Origin: Streptomyces marinisediminis | GTDB taxonomy: Bacteria > Actinomycetota > Actinomycetes > Streptomycetales > Streptomycetaceae | Assembly: GCF_026262575.1 (NCBI RefSeq) | Contig: NZ_JAPKFL010000024.1 | Coordinates: 1 to 64,000 of the forward strand | DNA length: 64,000 nt | Reading direction: 5' to 3' | In this document: piece by piece, positions 15,558-23,667 of the stretch | Position numbering within the stretch: position 1 is the stretch's first letter | Layout of the letters: each line of letters starts with the position of its first letter | Position numbers and translations under genes: made by a program | The notes under the pieces: generated by a model | The model's input: the letters and a program-made list of their open reading frames with translations, nothing else | The model's database searches: none | Told to the model about the DNA's origin: nothing

Positions 15558-16394
15558 TCACGCGGGGTGGAGGAGGCGCAGGAGGTGGGCCACCTCGCTC
15601 GCCACGGCGGCGCGGGCGGGGGCGAGGTACCGGCGGGGGTCGGTCAGCGCCGGGTGCTCGGCCAGGGTCTCGCGGACGGCCCGCGTGAACGTCTGGTTGA
15701 GGCGGGTGGAGATGTTCACCTTGCGCATGCCCGCCTCCACCGCGCGGCCGAGGTCCGCGTCGGGGACGCCCGAGGAGCCGTGCAGCACCAGCGGGGCGTC
15801 CACCGCGTCCCGCAGCCGCGCGATGAGGGCGAGGTCGAGCCGGGCGATCGGGGTGTGCATGGCGTGCGAGCTGCCGACCGCCACGGCGAGGGCGTCGACG
15901 CCGGTGCCGGCCGCGAAGGCGCGCGCCTCGTCGGGGTCGGTGCGCACGCCGGGGGCGTGGGCGCCGTCCTTGCCGCCCACCTCGCCGAGTTCGGCCTCCA
16001 CCCACACGCCGCGCGCGTGGCAGTAGGCGGTGACGTCCCGGGTGGCGGCGAGGTTGTCGGCGTAGGGCAGGGCCGCCGCGTCGAACATGACGGAGTTCAG
16101 GCCCAGTGCGACCGCCTCCCGGACGAGGTCGGCGGACTCGGCGTGGTCGAGGTGGACCACGACCGGTGTCCGCGCGGCGCGCGCGACGGCGAGCGTGGCC
16201 AGGCCGACCGGCGCGAGGGCGCCGTGGTAGCGCACGGTGTTCTCGCTGATCTGCAGGATCACCGGGCGTCCGGCGGACTCGGCACCGGCGACGATGGCCT
16301 CGGCGTGCTCGATCTGCAGGACGTTGAAGGCTCCCACCGCCCCGCCCTCCTCGGCGGCGGTGCGGAAGAGCTCATCGCTCGGTACGAGGGGCAT
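15558..16394 (-). CDS. Class II tagatose/fructose-bisphosphate aldolase (GatY/AgaY-like)
   Basis: 278 residues, the usual length for GatY/KbaY/AgaY. Zinc ligands and active-site motifs are present: VVVHLDHAES (about 78-87), VWVEAELGEVGGKDG, AVAVGSSHAMH and PLVLHGSSGVPDADLGRAVEAGMRKVNISTRL cut here as separate motifs. It would split tagatose-1,6-bisphosphate into dihydroxyacetone phosphate and glyceraldehyde-3-phosphate. The ATG at 16394 lies inside the end of the upstream kinase gene (23-bp overlap), so translation is coupled. It is the last gene of the seven-gene operon. Fructose-bisphosphate specificity cannot be excluded by sequence alone, but the neighbours favour tagatose. Confidence 0.86.
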   Translation of the reverse strand: MPLVPSDELFRTAAEEGGAVGAFNVLQIEHAEAIVAGAESAGRPVILQISENTVRYHGALAPVGLATLAVARAARTPVVVHLDHAESADLVREAVALGLNSVMFDAAALPYADNLAATRDVTAYCHARGVWVEAELGEVGGKDGAHAPGVRTDPDEARAFAAGTGVDALAVAVGSSHAMHTPIARLDLALIARLRDAVDAPLVLHGSSGVPDADLGRAVEAGMRKVNISTRLNQTFTRAVRETLAEHPALTDPRRYLAPARAAVASEVAHLLRLLHPA

Positions 16395-17310
16395 GGCGTA
16401 TCTCCTCCACGGGAGTCGAGGTGCGCAGGCGGTGGAAGGTGTCGGCGTCGAACTCCCCGGCGACGGGGCACGGCACGGCCGCCGCCGACAGGGCCGCCGC
16501 GTCGCGCAGGGTTTCGGGCCAGGGCGTACGGGCAGCGAGGCCGGCGGCGAGGGCCGCGACGCAGGCGTCGCCCGCACCCGTGGGGTTTCCGGCCAGCTCC
16601 TCGGCGGGGACCGCGCGCCAGCTCCCCCGCGCGGTGACGGCGTACAGACCCGCGGGGCCGCGCGAGGCGACGACGGCCGCCGCCCCGTGCCGCCGCAGCG
16701 CGGCGGCGGCGGTGGGCACGTCGGCCGTGCCCGTGGCGGCGGCGAGTTCGGCGGCGTTGGGCTTGACCACGTCGGGGCGGGCGGCGACCCCGGCCAGGAG
16801 GGGCGGGCCGCTGGTGTCCAGGACGGTGGCGGCGCCCGCCCCGGCCGCGTCGCGGACGAGCCGGGCGTAGGCGTCGGCCGGCGCGCCCGGCGGCAGGCTG
16901 CCGCTGAGGACGACGACGGCGGCGCGGGCGGCGAGCGCCTGGAAGCGGGCGGTGAACGCCCGCCACTCGGCCTCCTGGACGGGCGGGCCCGCCGGGTTGA
17001 ACACGGTGGCGTCACCGTCCTCCCGGGAGACGACGGTGACCGTGCGCCGGGAGTCCGCGGCGATGGGCACGAAGGCGTCCGGCAGCCCGGCGGCCGCCAG
17101 GTCGCGCCGCACGGCGTCGCCCGTGGGGCCGCCGCACAGCCCGGTCGCGACGGTCTCGTGGCCCAGGGCGCGCAGCACCCGGGACACGTTCACGCCCTTT
17201 CCACCGGCCCGCTCGTGCGTCGCCTCGACGCGGTGCGAGGAGCGCGGGGCCAGGCGCTCGACGCCGTAGGTGACGTCGAGGGCGGCGTTGAGCGTGACGG
17301 TGAGGATCAC
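16372..17310 (-). CDS. PfkB-type sugar-phosphate kinase (tagatose-6-phosphate kinase-like)
   Basis: 312 residues of the LacC/FruK branch: N-terminal ILTVTLNAALDVTY, GGKGVNVSRVLRALGH (about 36-51), and the PfkB motif 2 NPTGAGDACVAALAAGLA with catalytic Asp (about 253). It would phosphorylate tagatose-6-phosphate (or fructose-1-phosphate) using ATP. The GTG at 17310 overlaps the ROK gene stop by 3 bp. Next to a GatY-like aldolase and an AgaS-like isomerase, tagatose-6-phosphate kinase is the best role; 1-phosphofructokinase is the alternative. Confidence 0.83.
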   Translation of the reverse strand: MILTVTLNAALDVTYGVERLAPRSSHRVEATHERAGGKGVNVSRVLRALGHETVATGLCGGPTGDAVRRDLAAAGLPDAFVPIAADSRRTVTVVSREDGDATVFNPAGPPVQEAEWRAFTARFQALAARAAVVVLSGSLPPGAPADAYARLVRDAAGAGAATVLDTSGPPLLAGVAARPDVVKPNAAELAAATGTADVPTAAAALRRHGAAAVVASRGPAGLYAVTARGSWRAVPAEELAGNPTGAGDACVAALAAGLAARTPWPETLRDAAALSAAAVPCPVAGEFDADTFHRLRTSTPVEEIRHAPRTER

Positions 17311-18425
17311 CGGCGGCCCCCGTTCGCGCCCACCGCGTCGCCCACCGCGTCGCCCGCGTGCCCGGCCACGGCGCGCCAGGCCAGCAGCCCGGCGCCGACG
17401 CAGCCGGCCCGCCCGCCCAGCGCGGCGGCGACGACGGACGGCCGGGGCTGGAACGTCAGGCGCTCGGCCAGCCCGGCGCGCACCGGCTCCAGGAGCAGCT
17501 CCCCGGCGGCCGCGAGCCCGCCGCCGAGCACCACGCGCTCCGAACCGAGCAGGGTGACGCTCGCGGCCAGGGCGGTGCCCAGGGCGTCCACGGCCCGTCG
17601 CCAGACCGCCCGGGCGGCGCCGTCGCCGCGCCGCACCAGCTCCGCGACGTCGGCCGCCCCCGTGACGGACGCGCCGGTGCGGGCGGTGTACGCGGCGGCG
17701 ACGGCGGAGGCCGAGGCGACGGTCTCCAGGCAGCCGCGCGCGCCGCAGCGGCAGGGCGCGCCCTCCGGGTCCACGACGAGGTGGCCGAGCTCCCCGGCGT
17801 GTCCCCGGGCGCGCACGGGCTCGCCGTCGCACACGAGGGCGGCGGCCACGCCGGTGCCGAGGGCGACGAACAGCGCGTTCCGCGCGCCCCGCGCCGCGCC
17901 CAGTGCGGCCTCGGCCCGGCCGCCCGCGCGGACGTCGTGGCCGAGGGTGACGGGCAGCGCGGTGCGGGCGGCGAGCGTCGCGGCCAGCGGGAGGTCCCGC
18001 CAGCCGAGGGTGACCGAGCGGACGGCGAGCTGTGCCCGCTCGTGCACCACGCCGGGGACGACGACCCCGGCGTGGTGCACCTCCAGCCCCTGCGCCGCGG
18101 CCTGCCCGGCGAGCCGGCGGACCGCCCCGGCGGCGGCCTCGACGACGGCGCCGGGGCCCGCGGATCGGGGCGTCGGCTCGTGCAGCGTGGCCAGCGGGCG
18201 CAGCGCGGCGTCGAACAGGGCCCCCTTCATACCGGTGCCGCCGACGTCGAGCGCGACGACGGTGCCGCGGGCGTCGGCGTCGCGGGCGTCGGCGTGAGCG
18301 GATTCCGCGGTGTCGGCGGCGTAGGGGGCTTCCGCGGTGTCGGCGCCGTACGCGGCACCGGCCCCGGCGACGCCCCGGTCGGCGGGCCCGGCGGTGGGCG
18401 GGGGCGCGGGGGCGCGGTCAGGCAT
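17307..18425 (-). CDS. ROK-family sugar kinase (candidate N-acetylgalactosamine kinase)
   Basis: 372 residues. An ATP-binding DVGGTGMKGALFD loop (about 60-72), catalytic GHDVRAGGRAEA Asp, and the ROK zinc motif CRCGARGCLE (about 224-233) are present. No helix-turn-helix precedes the kinase, so this is an enzyme, not a NagC-type regulator. The first about 50 residues are an Ala/Asp-rich extension with imperfect repeats, so the real start may lie downstream, for example close to the VVALDVGG strand. The ATG at 18425 overlaps the end of the SIS gene by 8 bp. In this operon it would phosphorylate GalNAc at O6. Glucokinase-like specificity is the alternative. Confidence 0.82.
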   Translation of the reverse strand: MPDRAPAPPPTAGPADRGVAGAGAAYGADTAEAPYAADTAESAHADARDADARGTVVALDVGGTGMKGALFDAALRPLATLHEPTPRSAGPGAVVEAAAGAVRRLAGQAAAQGLEVHHAGVVVPGVVHERAQLAVRSVTLGWRDLPLAATLAARTALPVTLGHDVRAGGRAEAALGAARGARNALFVALGTGVAAALVCDGEPVRARGHAGELGHLVVDPEGAPCRCGARGCLETVASASAVAAAYTARTGASVTGAADVAELVRRGDGAARAVWRRAVDALGTALAASVTLLGSERVVLGGGLAAAGELLLEPVRAGLAERLTFQPRPSVVAAALGGRAGCVGAGLLAWRAVAGHAGDAVGDAVGANGGRR

Positions 18426-19368
18426 GCGCGTCGCTCAGGACGACCGAGCGGGACAGGTGGGCCGGGCGGTCCGGGTCGCAGCCGCGGGCCTCGGCGGCGG
18501 CGACGGCCAGCCGCTGGGCCCGGACGAGGTCGGCGAGCGGGTCCAGGCCACCCGGGCCCGTGCCGGAGTCGGCGACCAGGGTGCCCCCGACCCCGCGCAC
18601 GTCGTCGGCGAGCCCGGGCGGCGGGGCGCCGAACACCCAGGCCACCCGGTCCGGCCCGGTGATGCTGATGGGGCCGTGCCGGTACTCCATCGCCGGGTAC
18701 GCCTCGGTCCAGGCCCCGGCGGCCTCGCGCATCTTCAGCGCGGCCTCCAGGGCCAGCCCGCACGTCCAGCCGGTGCCGAGGAAGGTGACCTGCTCGGCGG
18801 CGCGCGCGGCCGCCGGCAGCGGCGCGGTGAGGGCGCGCTCCGCGTCCCGCGCGGCCTGCTCCAGCGGCACCACGCCCGGGGGCAGGGCGTCGTGCGCTTC
18901 GAGGTGGGCGCGCAGCAGGGCCAGCGTCGTCGTCGCGAACCGGGTCTGGACGACGGACTCCTCGTCGGCGAAGTCCAGGACGGCCACGTGGTCGGCGGCG
19001 CCCATGACGGGCGTGCCGGGGTCGGCGGTGACGGCGCCGGTGGGCACGGTGCCGCGCAGGCCGCGCAGCAGGTCGAGGACCTCGGTGGTGGTGCCGGAGC
19101 GGGTGATGGCCAGGACCCGGTCGTAGCGGCGGCCCGCGGGGAACTCCGAGGCGGCGAAGGCGTCGGTCTCGCCGTGCCCCCCGGACTCCCGCAGCACCGC
19201 GTAGGACTGGGCCATGAACCACGACGTCCCGCAGCCGACGACGGCGACGCGTTCGCCCGCGCGGGGCAACGGCGCGGCCTGGGCGGGCAGGGCCTGGACC
19301 GCCTGCCGCCAGGTGGCGGGCTGTGAGGCGATCTCGACCGCCGTGCGGGACGGGCTGGTGCCGGACAT
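18418..19368 (-). CDS. Double-SIS protein, AgaS-like galactosamine-6-phosphate isomerase/deaminase
   Basis: 316 residues with two SIS (sugar isomerase) domains. The first has VVGCGTSWFMAQSYAVL and ITRSGTTTEVLDLL; the second has FLGTGWTCGLALEAALKMREA followed by EYRHGPISI. There is no glutamine amidotransferase domain, so it is not GlmS. AgaS-type proteins convert galactosamine-6-phosphate to tagatose-6-phosphate plus ammonia. The ATG at 19368 has GAGGAGCTT upstream. It follows the permease by 71 bp and overlaps the ROK gene. Specificity for galactosamine versus glucosamine is inferred from the kinase/aldolase pair. Confidence 0.82.
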   Translation of the reverse strand: MSGTSPSRTAVEIASQPATWRQAVQALPAQAAPLPRAGERVAVVGCGTSWFMAQSYAVLRESGGHGETDAFAASEFPAGRRYDRVLAITRSGTTTEVLDLLRGLRGTVPTGAVTADPGTPVMGAADHVAVLDFADEESVVQTRFATTTLALLRAHLEAHDALPPGVVPLEQAARDAERALTAPLPAAARAAEQVTFLGTGWTCGLALEAALKMREAAGAWTEAYPAMEYRHGPISITGPDRVAWVFGAPPPGLADDVRGVGGTLVADSGTGPGGLDPLADLVRAQRLAVAAAEARGCDPDRPAHLSRSVVLSDAHA

Positions 19369-19439
19369 GCAAGCTCCTCGGAGGACAGGGGGATGGACGG
19401 GTGCGGGTCCCGGCGCGGGTGACGGCGTCCCGGGCGGGA

Positions 19440-20363
19440 CTACTTCACCGAGCCGGCGGTCAGACCGGACACCACGTGGCGTTCGATGAAGGCGAACAGG
19501 ACCACGACGGGCACGATCGCGATCACGGAGGCGGCGAACAGGTAGTTCCACTGGACGCTGTAGTTGCCGATGAAGCTGTTGATACCCACCGTCAGCGGCT
19601 GGCTCTCCGGAACGGTGGAGAGGGTCAGGCCCATCACGAACTCGTTCCACGCGGCGATGAAGGTGAAGATCACCGCCGTGACGACGCCGGGCATCGCCAG
19701 CGGGAGCGTCACGCGGAACATCGCCCCGAAGCGGCCGAGTCCGTCGATCATCGCGGCCTCCTCCAACTGCACGGGCACGGAGGAGATGTAGGCGGTCAGG
19801 ATCCACACCGCGAACGCCAGGTTGAAGGCGGCGTTGCACAGGATCAGCGTCCAGACCGAGTTGAGCATGTCGAGCTGGTAGAACTGCCGGTACAGACCGA
19901 CGAGCAGGGAGGTCGGCTGGAACATCTGGGTGACGAGCACCAGCAGCAGGAACAGGGTCCGGCCGCGGAAGCGCATGCGCGCGGTGTAGTAGGCGGCGGG
20001 CAGCGCCACGAGCAGCACCAGGAGCGTCGAGCCGCCGGCGACCAGCAGGCTGACGCGCAGGTTGTGGCCCAGGTTCGAGTCGCGCCACACCTCCACGAAG
20101 TTCGACCACACGAACTGGCCGGGCAGGTAGGTGGCGTCGCGCAGCTCACCGGCCGGACGCAGCGCGGTGATGACCATCTCGACGTACGGCAGCAGGAACA
20201 CGATGGCCAGCAGCCAGGCCAGCACCGCGAACACCACGGTGCGCGGCGCCGGACGGTTACCGGCGGCCGGGCGGCGCCCGGCGGGGCGGCGGGCGGTCGC
20301 GGGTTCGGGGCGCGCGGCGGCGGGTCGGCGGCCGGGGGTGGTCGTCGTGGGTGCGGACATCAT
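19440..20363 (-). CDS. Sugar ABC transporter permease, MalG type
   Basis: 307 residues with six transmembrane helices after a 45-residue Pro/Ala/Arg-rich cytoplasmic head. The EAA loop that docks on the ATPase is EEAAMIDGLGRFGAMFRVTL (about 197-216). The ATG at 20363 overlaps the MalF-type permease stop in an ATGATG context, so the two permeases are translationally coupled. No ATPase is encoded in the operon. The shared sugar ATPase MsiK of Streptomyces is the likely partner, by analogy with other actinomycete sugar importers. Confidence 0.88.
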   Translation of the reverse strand: MMSAPTTTTPGRRPAAARPEPATARRPAGRRPAAGNRPAPRTVVFAVLAWLLAIVFLLPYVEMVITALRPAGELRDATYLPGQFVWSNFVEVWRDSNLGHNLRVSLLVAGGSTLLVLLVALPAAYYTARMRFRGRTLFLLLVLVTQMFQPTSLLVGLYRQFYQLDMLNSVWTLILCNAAFNLAFAVWILTAYISSVPVQLEEAAMIDGLGRFGAMFRVTLPLAMPGVVTAVIFTFIAAWNEFVMGLTLSTVPESQPLTVGINSFIGNYSVQWNYLFAASVIAIVPVVVLFAFIERHVVSGLTAGSVK

Positions 20364-21325
20364 GCCCCTTCCTTGTTCCAGCGGCTGACCCGGAGGAAGA
20401 CCAGGACCATCACGACGACCAGCGCGAAGTTGACCACCGACATCGCGGCGGACTGGCCGATGTCGTCGCTCTTGAGCTGGTACATGAACACGGTCGTGGT
20501 GGCGGTCTGGCTGTCGGGGCCGCCCCGGGTCATGGCCCAGATGACGGGGAAGGAGTTGAAGACGTTGATCAGGTTGATGACGATGCCGACGAGCGCCGCC
20601 GGGCGCAGCAGGGGCAGCGTGATCAGCCGGTAGGTCCGCCAGGGCCCGGCACCGTCGACCCGGGCGGCCTCGTAGACCTCGTCGGGGACGGTCTGCAACC
20701 CGGCCAGCAGGGTGTACGTGGTGAACGGCAGCGAGACGAACACCGCGACGAACATCAGCCACGGCCACGCGGTCGCGGGGTCACCGAGCCAGTCCCGGGG
20801 CCCGTCGACGAGCCCGAGGTCGACCATGAGCGTGTTGAGGACGCCGGCGGTGCGGTCGAGCATCCAGCGGAAGCCGACGGCGGTCATCAGCACGGAGGCC
20901 GCCCACGGGGCGATGAGCGCCCAGCGGGTGACCCGCCGCCCGGGGAAGCGCTGGTGGAAGAGTTGGGCCAGGGCCAGGGAGACCAGCATCGTGCACCCCA
21001 CGACGGCCGCCGTCCACACCACGGTGGCGACGACGACGGAGCCGAGGTCGGGGTCGGCGAAGAGCTGCCGGTACTGGTCCAGCCCCGCGGAGCCGCGGAC
21101 GAAGCCGCTGACGCTGATGTTCAGGAACGAGGTGCGCGCCATCTCGTAGACGGGCCAGAGCACGACGAGCACGATGAGCGCGACGGCCGGGCCGATCCAG
21201 GGCAGCGGGCCGAGTCTGCCGAGGGAGGAGCCGCTCCTGCGGCGGGCCGGCCCGCCGGGGTCCTGCGGCGGTGGCGTGGGCGGTGTGGGGCGCGACGGCC
21301 CGACGGGTTCGGTGTGCGTGGACAC
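20360..21325 (-). CDS. Sugar ABC transporter permease, MalF type
   Basis: 321 residues with six transmembrane helices (first at about 46-65, WIGPAVALIVLVVLWPVYEM). The EAA loop is EVYEAARVDGAGPWRTYRLI (about 224-243). A Pro-rich N-terminal tail of about 40 residues is cytoplasmic. The GTG at 21325 starts MSTHTEPV and follows the binding-protein stop by 38 bp. Pairs with the MalG-type protein as the membrane channel for an amino sugar or oligosaccharide. Confidence 0.88.
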   Translation of the reverse strand: MSTHTEPVGPSRPTPPTPPPQDPGGPARRRSGSSLGRLGPLPWIGPAVALIVLVVLWPVYEMARTSFLNISVSGFVRGSAGLDQYRQLFADPDLGSVVVATVVWTAAVVGCTMLVSLALAQLFHQRFPGRRVTRWALIAPWAASVLMTAVGFRWMLDRTAGVLNTLMVDLGLVDGPRDWLGDPATAWPWLMFVAVFVSLPFTTYTLLAGLQTVPDEVYEAARVDGAGPWRTYRLITLPLLRPAALVGIVINLINVFNSFPVIWAMTRGGPDSQTATTTVFMYQLKSDDIGQSAAMSVVNFALVVVMVLVFLRVSRWNKEGA

Positions 21326-21363
21326 GGGGTGCCTTCCGGGTCTGCGTGCGGCGGTGCGCGGGC

Positions 21364-22620
21364 CTACTGGTCGGCCACGATCTGCTCGGCCTGCTGCTGG
21401 AGGTCGCCGAGCACCTTCTTCGGGTCCTCGCTGACCGCGGTGCCGCCGCTGCGCTTGATCCGGGCGGAGACGGCGTCCCAGGTGGTGTTGCCCAGCGGGT
21501 AGAAGCGGGCGTCGGGCAGCACCTCGTAGAACAGGGCCATGTCCTCGTCCGCGCCCGACTTGAGCTCCTCCAGCGTGTCCTCGGTGACCGGCATCAGGTC
21601 GTAGGTCTCCATGAACTCCGTCGTGTGCTCCTTGGAGTACGCGAAGTCCAGGAACTTCCTGATCTCCTCCTGGTGGCCGTTCTGCCGGAAGGCCATCATC
21701 CAGTCGGCGACGCCGAGCGTGGCGTCCAGCGGCCCGGACCGCCCGGGGATGCGCGCCACGCCGTGGTCGACCCCGCCCTCCTCGGCCATCCCCAGCAGCG
21801 AGGGGTGGCCGTTGAGCATGGCCGTGCGGCCGGCGGCGAAGTCCGCGAAGGCGGTCTTGCGGTCGGTGGTGGCCGGGTTGGCGTAGGTGAGGCCCGGCTC
21901 GACGAGGTTGTCCCGCAGCCATCGGAACGTCTCGACGTTGGGCCGGCTGTCCAGGGTGTAGTCGCCGTCGGCGTCGGTGTAGCCGCCGCCGTTGCCCAGC
22001 TCCCAGATCAGCGACTCGCCCTGCGCCTCCTCGGGTCCGAGCGGCAGCGCGTAGGGGGTCACCCCCGGGACCTTCCCGGCCAGGGTCTCGGCGGTCTCCC
22101 GCAGCTCGTCCCAGGTGGTGGGGGGCTCGCTGATCCCGGCCTGGGCGAAGTGGTCCTTGTTGTAGAACAGCACGCGCGAGGAGGAGACGAAGGGGATGCC
22201 GTACTGCACCCCGTCCACCTCGCCGGCCCGGGCGAAGGAGTCCACGAGGTTGTCCCGGGTCCCCGGGGAGAGGACCTCCTCGGCCGGGTAGAGCAGGTCG
22301 TCGGCGACCTTGTCCGCGAATCCGCCGGTCTGCAGGACGTCCGGCACGTTGCCGCTCTGGATCATGGTCTTGACCTGGGAGTCGATCTCGTTCCAGTTGA
22401 TGACCCGCACGTCGACCGTGATGCCGGGGTGGGCCTTCTCGAAGGCCGTGGCCACGCCTTCCCAGTAGCGGCTGGAGCTGTTGGACGCCTGGTCGCCGTA
22501 GTCGGCGGCGACGAGCTTGAGGGTGACGGAGCCGTCGGAGGAACCGCCGCTGCCGCACGCCGTGAGGGTGAGGGCACCGCACGCGGCGACCGCCAGGGCT
22601 CTGAGGATGCGCTTGTTCAC
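21364..22620 (-). CDS. Sugar ABC transporter substrate-binding lipoprotein
   Basis: 418 residues of solute-binding family 1. The lipobox LTACGS (Cys at about 22) follows a short basic/hydrophobic signal; the mature part has VDVRVINWNEIDSQVKTMI, a YGIPFVSSSRVLFYNKDHF hinge segment and DWMMAF. The GTG at 22620 gives a normal lipoprotein signal length and has AAAAGGCGG upstream; the earlier ATG at 22671 would add 17 residues and lengthen the signal awkwardly. First gene of the minus-strand operon, transcribed from the region shared with the DeoR gene. Confidence 0.87.
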   Translation of the reverse strand: MNKRILRALAVAACGALTLTACGSGGSSDGSVTLKLVAADYGDQASNSSSRYWEGVATAFEKAHPGITVDVRVINWNEIDSQVKTMIQSGNVPDVLQTGGFADKVADDLLYPAEEVLSPGTRDNLVDSFARAGEVDGVQYGIPFVSSSRVLFYNKDHFAQAGISEPPTTWDELRETAETLAGKVPGVTPYALPLGPEEAQGESLIWELGNGGGYTDADGDYTLDSRPNVETFRWLRDNLVEPGLTYANPATTDRKTAFADFAAGRTAMLNGHPSLLGMAEEGGVDHGVARIPGRSGPLDATLGVADWMMAFRQNGHQEEIRKFLDFAYSKEHTTEFMETYDLMPVTEDTLEELKSGADEDMALFYEVLPDARFYPLGNTTWDAVSARIKRSGGTAVSEDPKKVLGDLQQQAEQIVADQ

Positions 22621-22696
22621 TGCCGATACCGCCTTTTGCGCCGTCGGAATGCTCGGAAGGTGCATGAGCACTCGCTTCGGATGAGCGAAGCTGCGC

Positions 22697-22726
22697 TGAA
22701 CTTACTATCTTCTTGCAAGTTTGAAC
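22697..22726. promoter_or_regulatory. AT-rich divergent control region with candidate DeoR operator
   Basis: This is a conspicuous AT-rich island in GC-rich surroundings, between the binding-protein and DeoR starts. It carries two TGAAC half-sites 25 bp apart (22697-22701 and 22722-22726, the latter within GTTTGAAC) and the 8-bp palindrome CTTGCAAG (22712-22719). The same GTTTGAAC octamer occurs upstream of the GH109 gene. I infer an operator for the adjacent DeoR regulator. Confidence 0.4.
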
Positions 22727-22800
22727 ACCGGTTGGCGCGATGTGAGACGGTGCCCTCGATGGGGAGCCGGGTCGCGGGCGCCCAGGGAGGAGTGGCGAGG

Positions 22801-23601
22801 ATGTCCAAACACCAGCGGTGGAGCACGCTGTTGGAACTGCTGGCCGCCAAGGGACGGATCGAGGTGGAGGAGGCGGCCACCGCACTGGAGGTCTCCGGAG
22901 CCACGATCCGCAGGGACCTGGACGAACTGGCCGAGCAGCACATGCTCGTGCGCACCCGCGGCGGGGCCATCGCGCACGGCGTCTCCTACGAGCTGCCGCT
23001 GCGGTACAAGTCCTCGCGCCAGACCTCGCAGAAGCAGCGCATCGCCGCGGCCGTCTCCAAGCTGGTGAGCGACGGCGACGTGGTCGGGCTCAACGGCGGC
23101 ACCACCACGACGGAGGTGGCCCGCGCCCTGGCGCTGCGCACCGGGGGCGGCGGTGTCCGGGAGCCCGGCGCCCCGGTGGCCCCCGTGCTGACCGTCGTCA
23201 CCAACGCCCTCAACATCGCCGCCGACCTCGCCGTGCGACCGCAGATCAAGATCGTCACCACCGGCGGGGTGGCCCGCCCGCAGACCTTCGAGCTGGTCGG
23301 CCCGCTGACCGTGGGCGTACTGCGGGAGGTCGTCCTGGACGTCGTCGTCCTGGGCGTGGACGGCATCGACCCGGACCTGGGCGTCATGACGCACCAGGAG
23401 GACGAGGCCAGCGTCAGCCGGCTCTTCACCGAGCGGGCGCAGCGGGTGGTCGTGGCCGCCGACTCCTCCAAGACCGGCCGCCGCGCCTTCGCCCGCATCT
23501 GCGGTCTGGACCGCATCGACGTCCTGGTGAGCGACACCGGCCTGCCCGCCGAGGCCGCGACCCGGCTCCGCGAGGCGGGCGTCGAGGTCATCACGGTGTG
23601 A
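22801..23601 (+). CDS. DeoR/GlpR-family sugar-phosphate-responsive regulator (AgaR-like)
   Basis: 266 residues. The N-terminal DeoR helix-turn-helix is clear (RIEVEEAATALEVSGATIRR with DLDEL next, about 19-43). The C-terminal sugar-phosphate sensor has GLNGGTTTTEVARAL, VTNALNIA, GGVARPQTFELVG and VVVLGVDGID. The ATG at 22801 has an AGGGAGGAG ribosome site. It is divergent from the amino-sugar operon and is the obvious local regulator; proteins of this class usually repress until a pathway sugar phosphate binds. An insertion (about 118-129, Gly-rich) lies between the NGGTTTTE loop and the following strand. Confidence 0.9.
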   Translation: MSKHQRWSTLLELLAAKGRIEVEEAATALEVSGATIRRDLDELAEQHMLVRTRGGAIAHGVSYELPLRYKSSRQTSQKQRIAAAVSKLVSDGDVVGLNGGTTTTEVARALALRTGGGGVREPGAPVAPVLTVVTNALNIAADLAVRPQIKIVTTGGVARPQTFELVGPLTVGVLREVVLDVVVLGVDGIDPDLGVMTHQEDEASVSRLFTERAQRVVVAADSSKTGRRAFARICGLDRIDVLVSDTGLPAEAATRLREAGVEVITV

Positions 23602-23623
23602 GCGGCGGGCCGCCCGCACACAC

Positions 23624-23663
23624 CGGGCGCCCCCTCCGGCCGGTGCGCCGGAGGGGGCGCCCG
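23624..23663. terminator. Strong bidirectional stem-loop terminator
   Basis: A perfect 17-bp GC stem (23624-23640 with 23647-23663) closes a 6-nt loop (CGGTGC). It lies between the DeoR gene stop at 23601 and the convergent secreted-protein stop at 23668. Confidence 0.8.
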
Positions 23664-23667
23664 TCCG

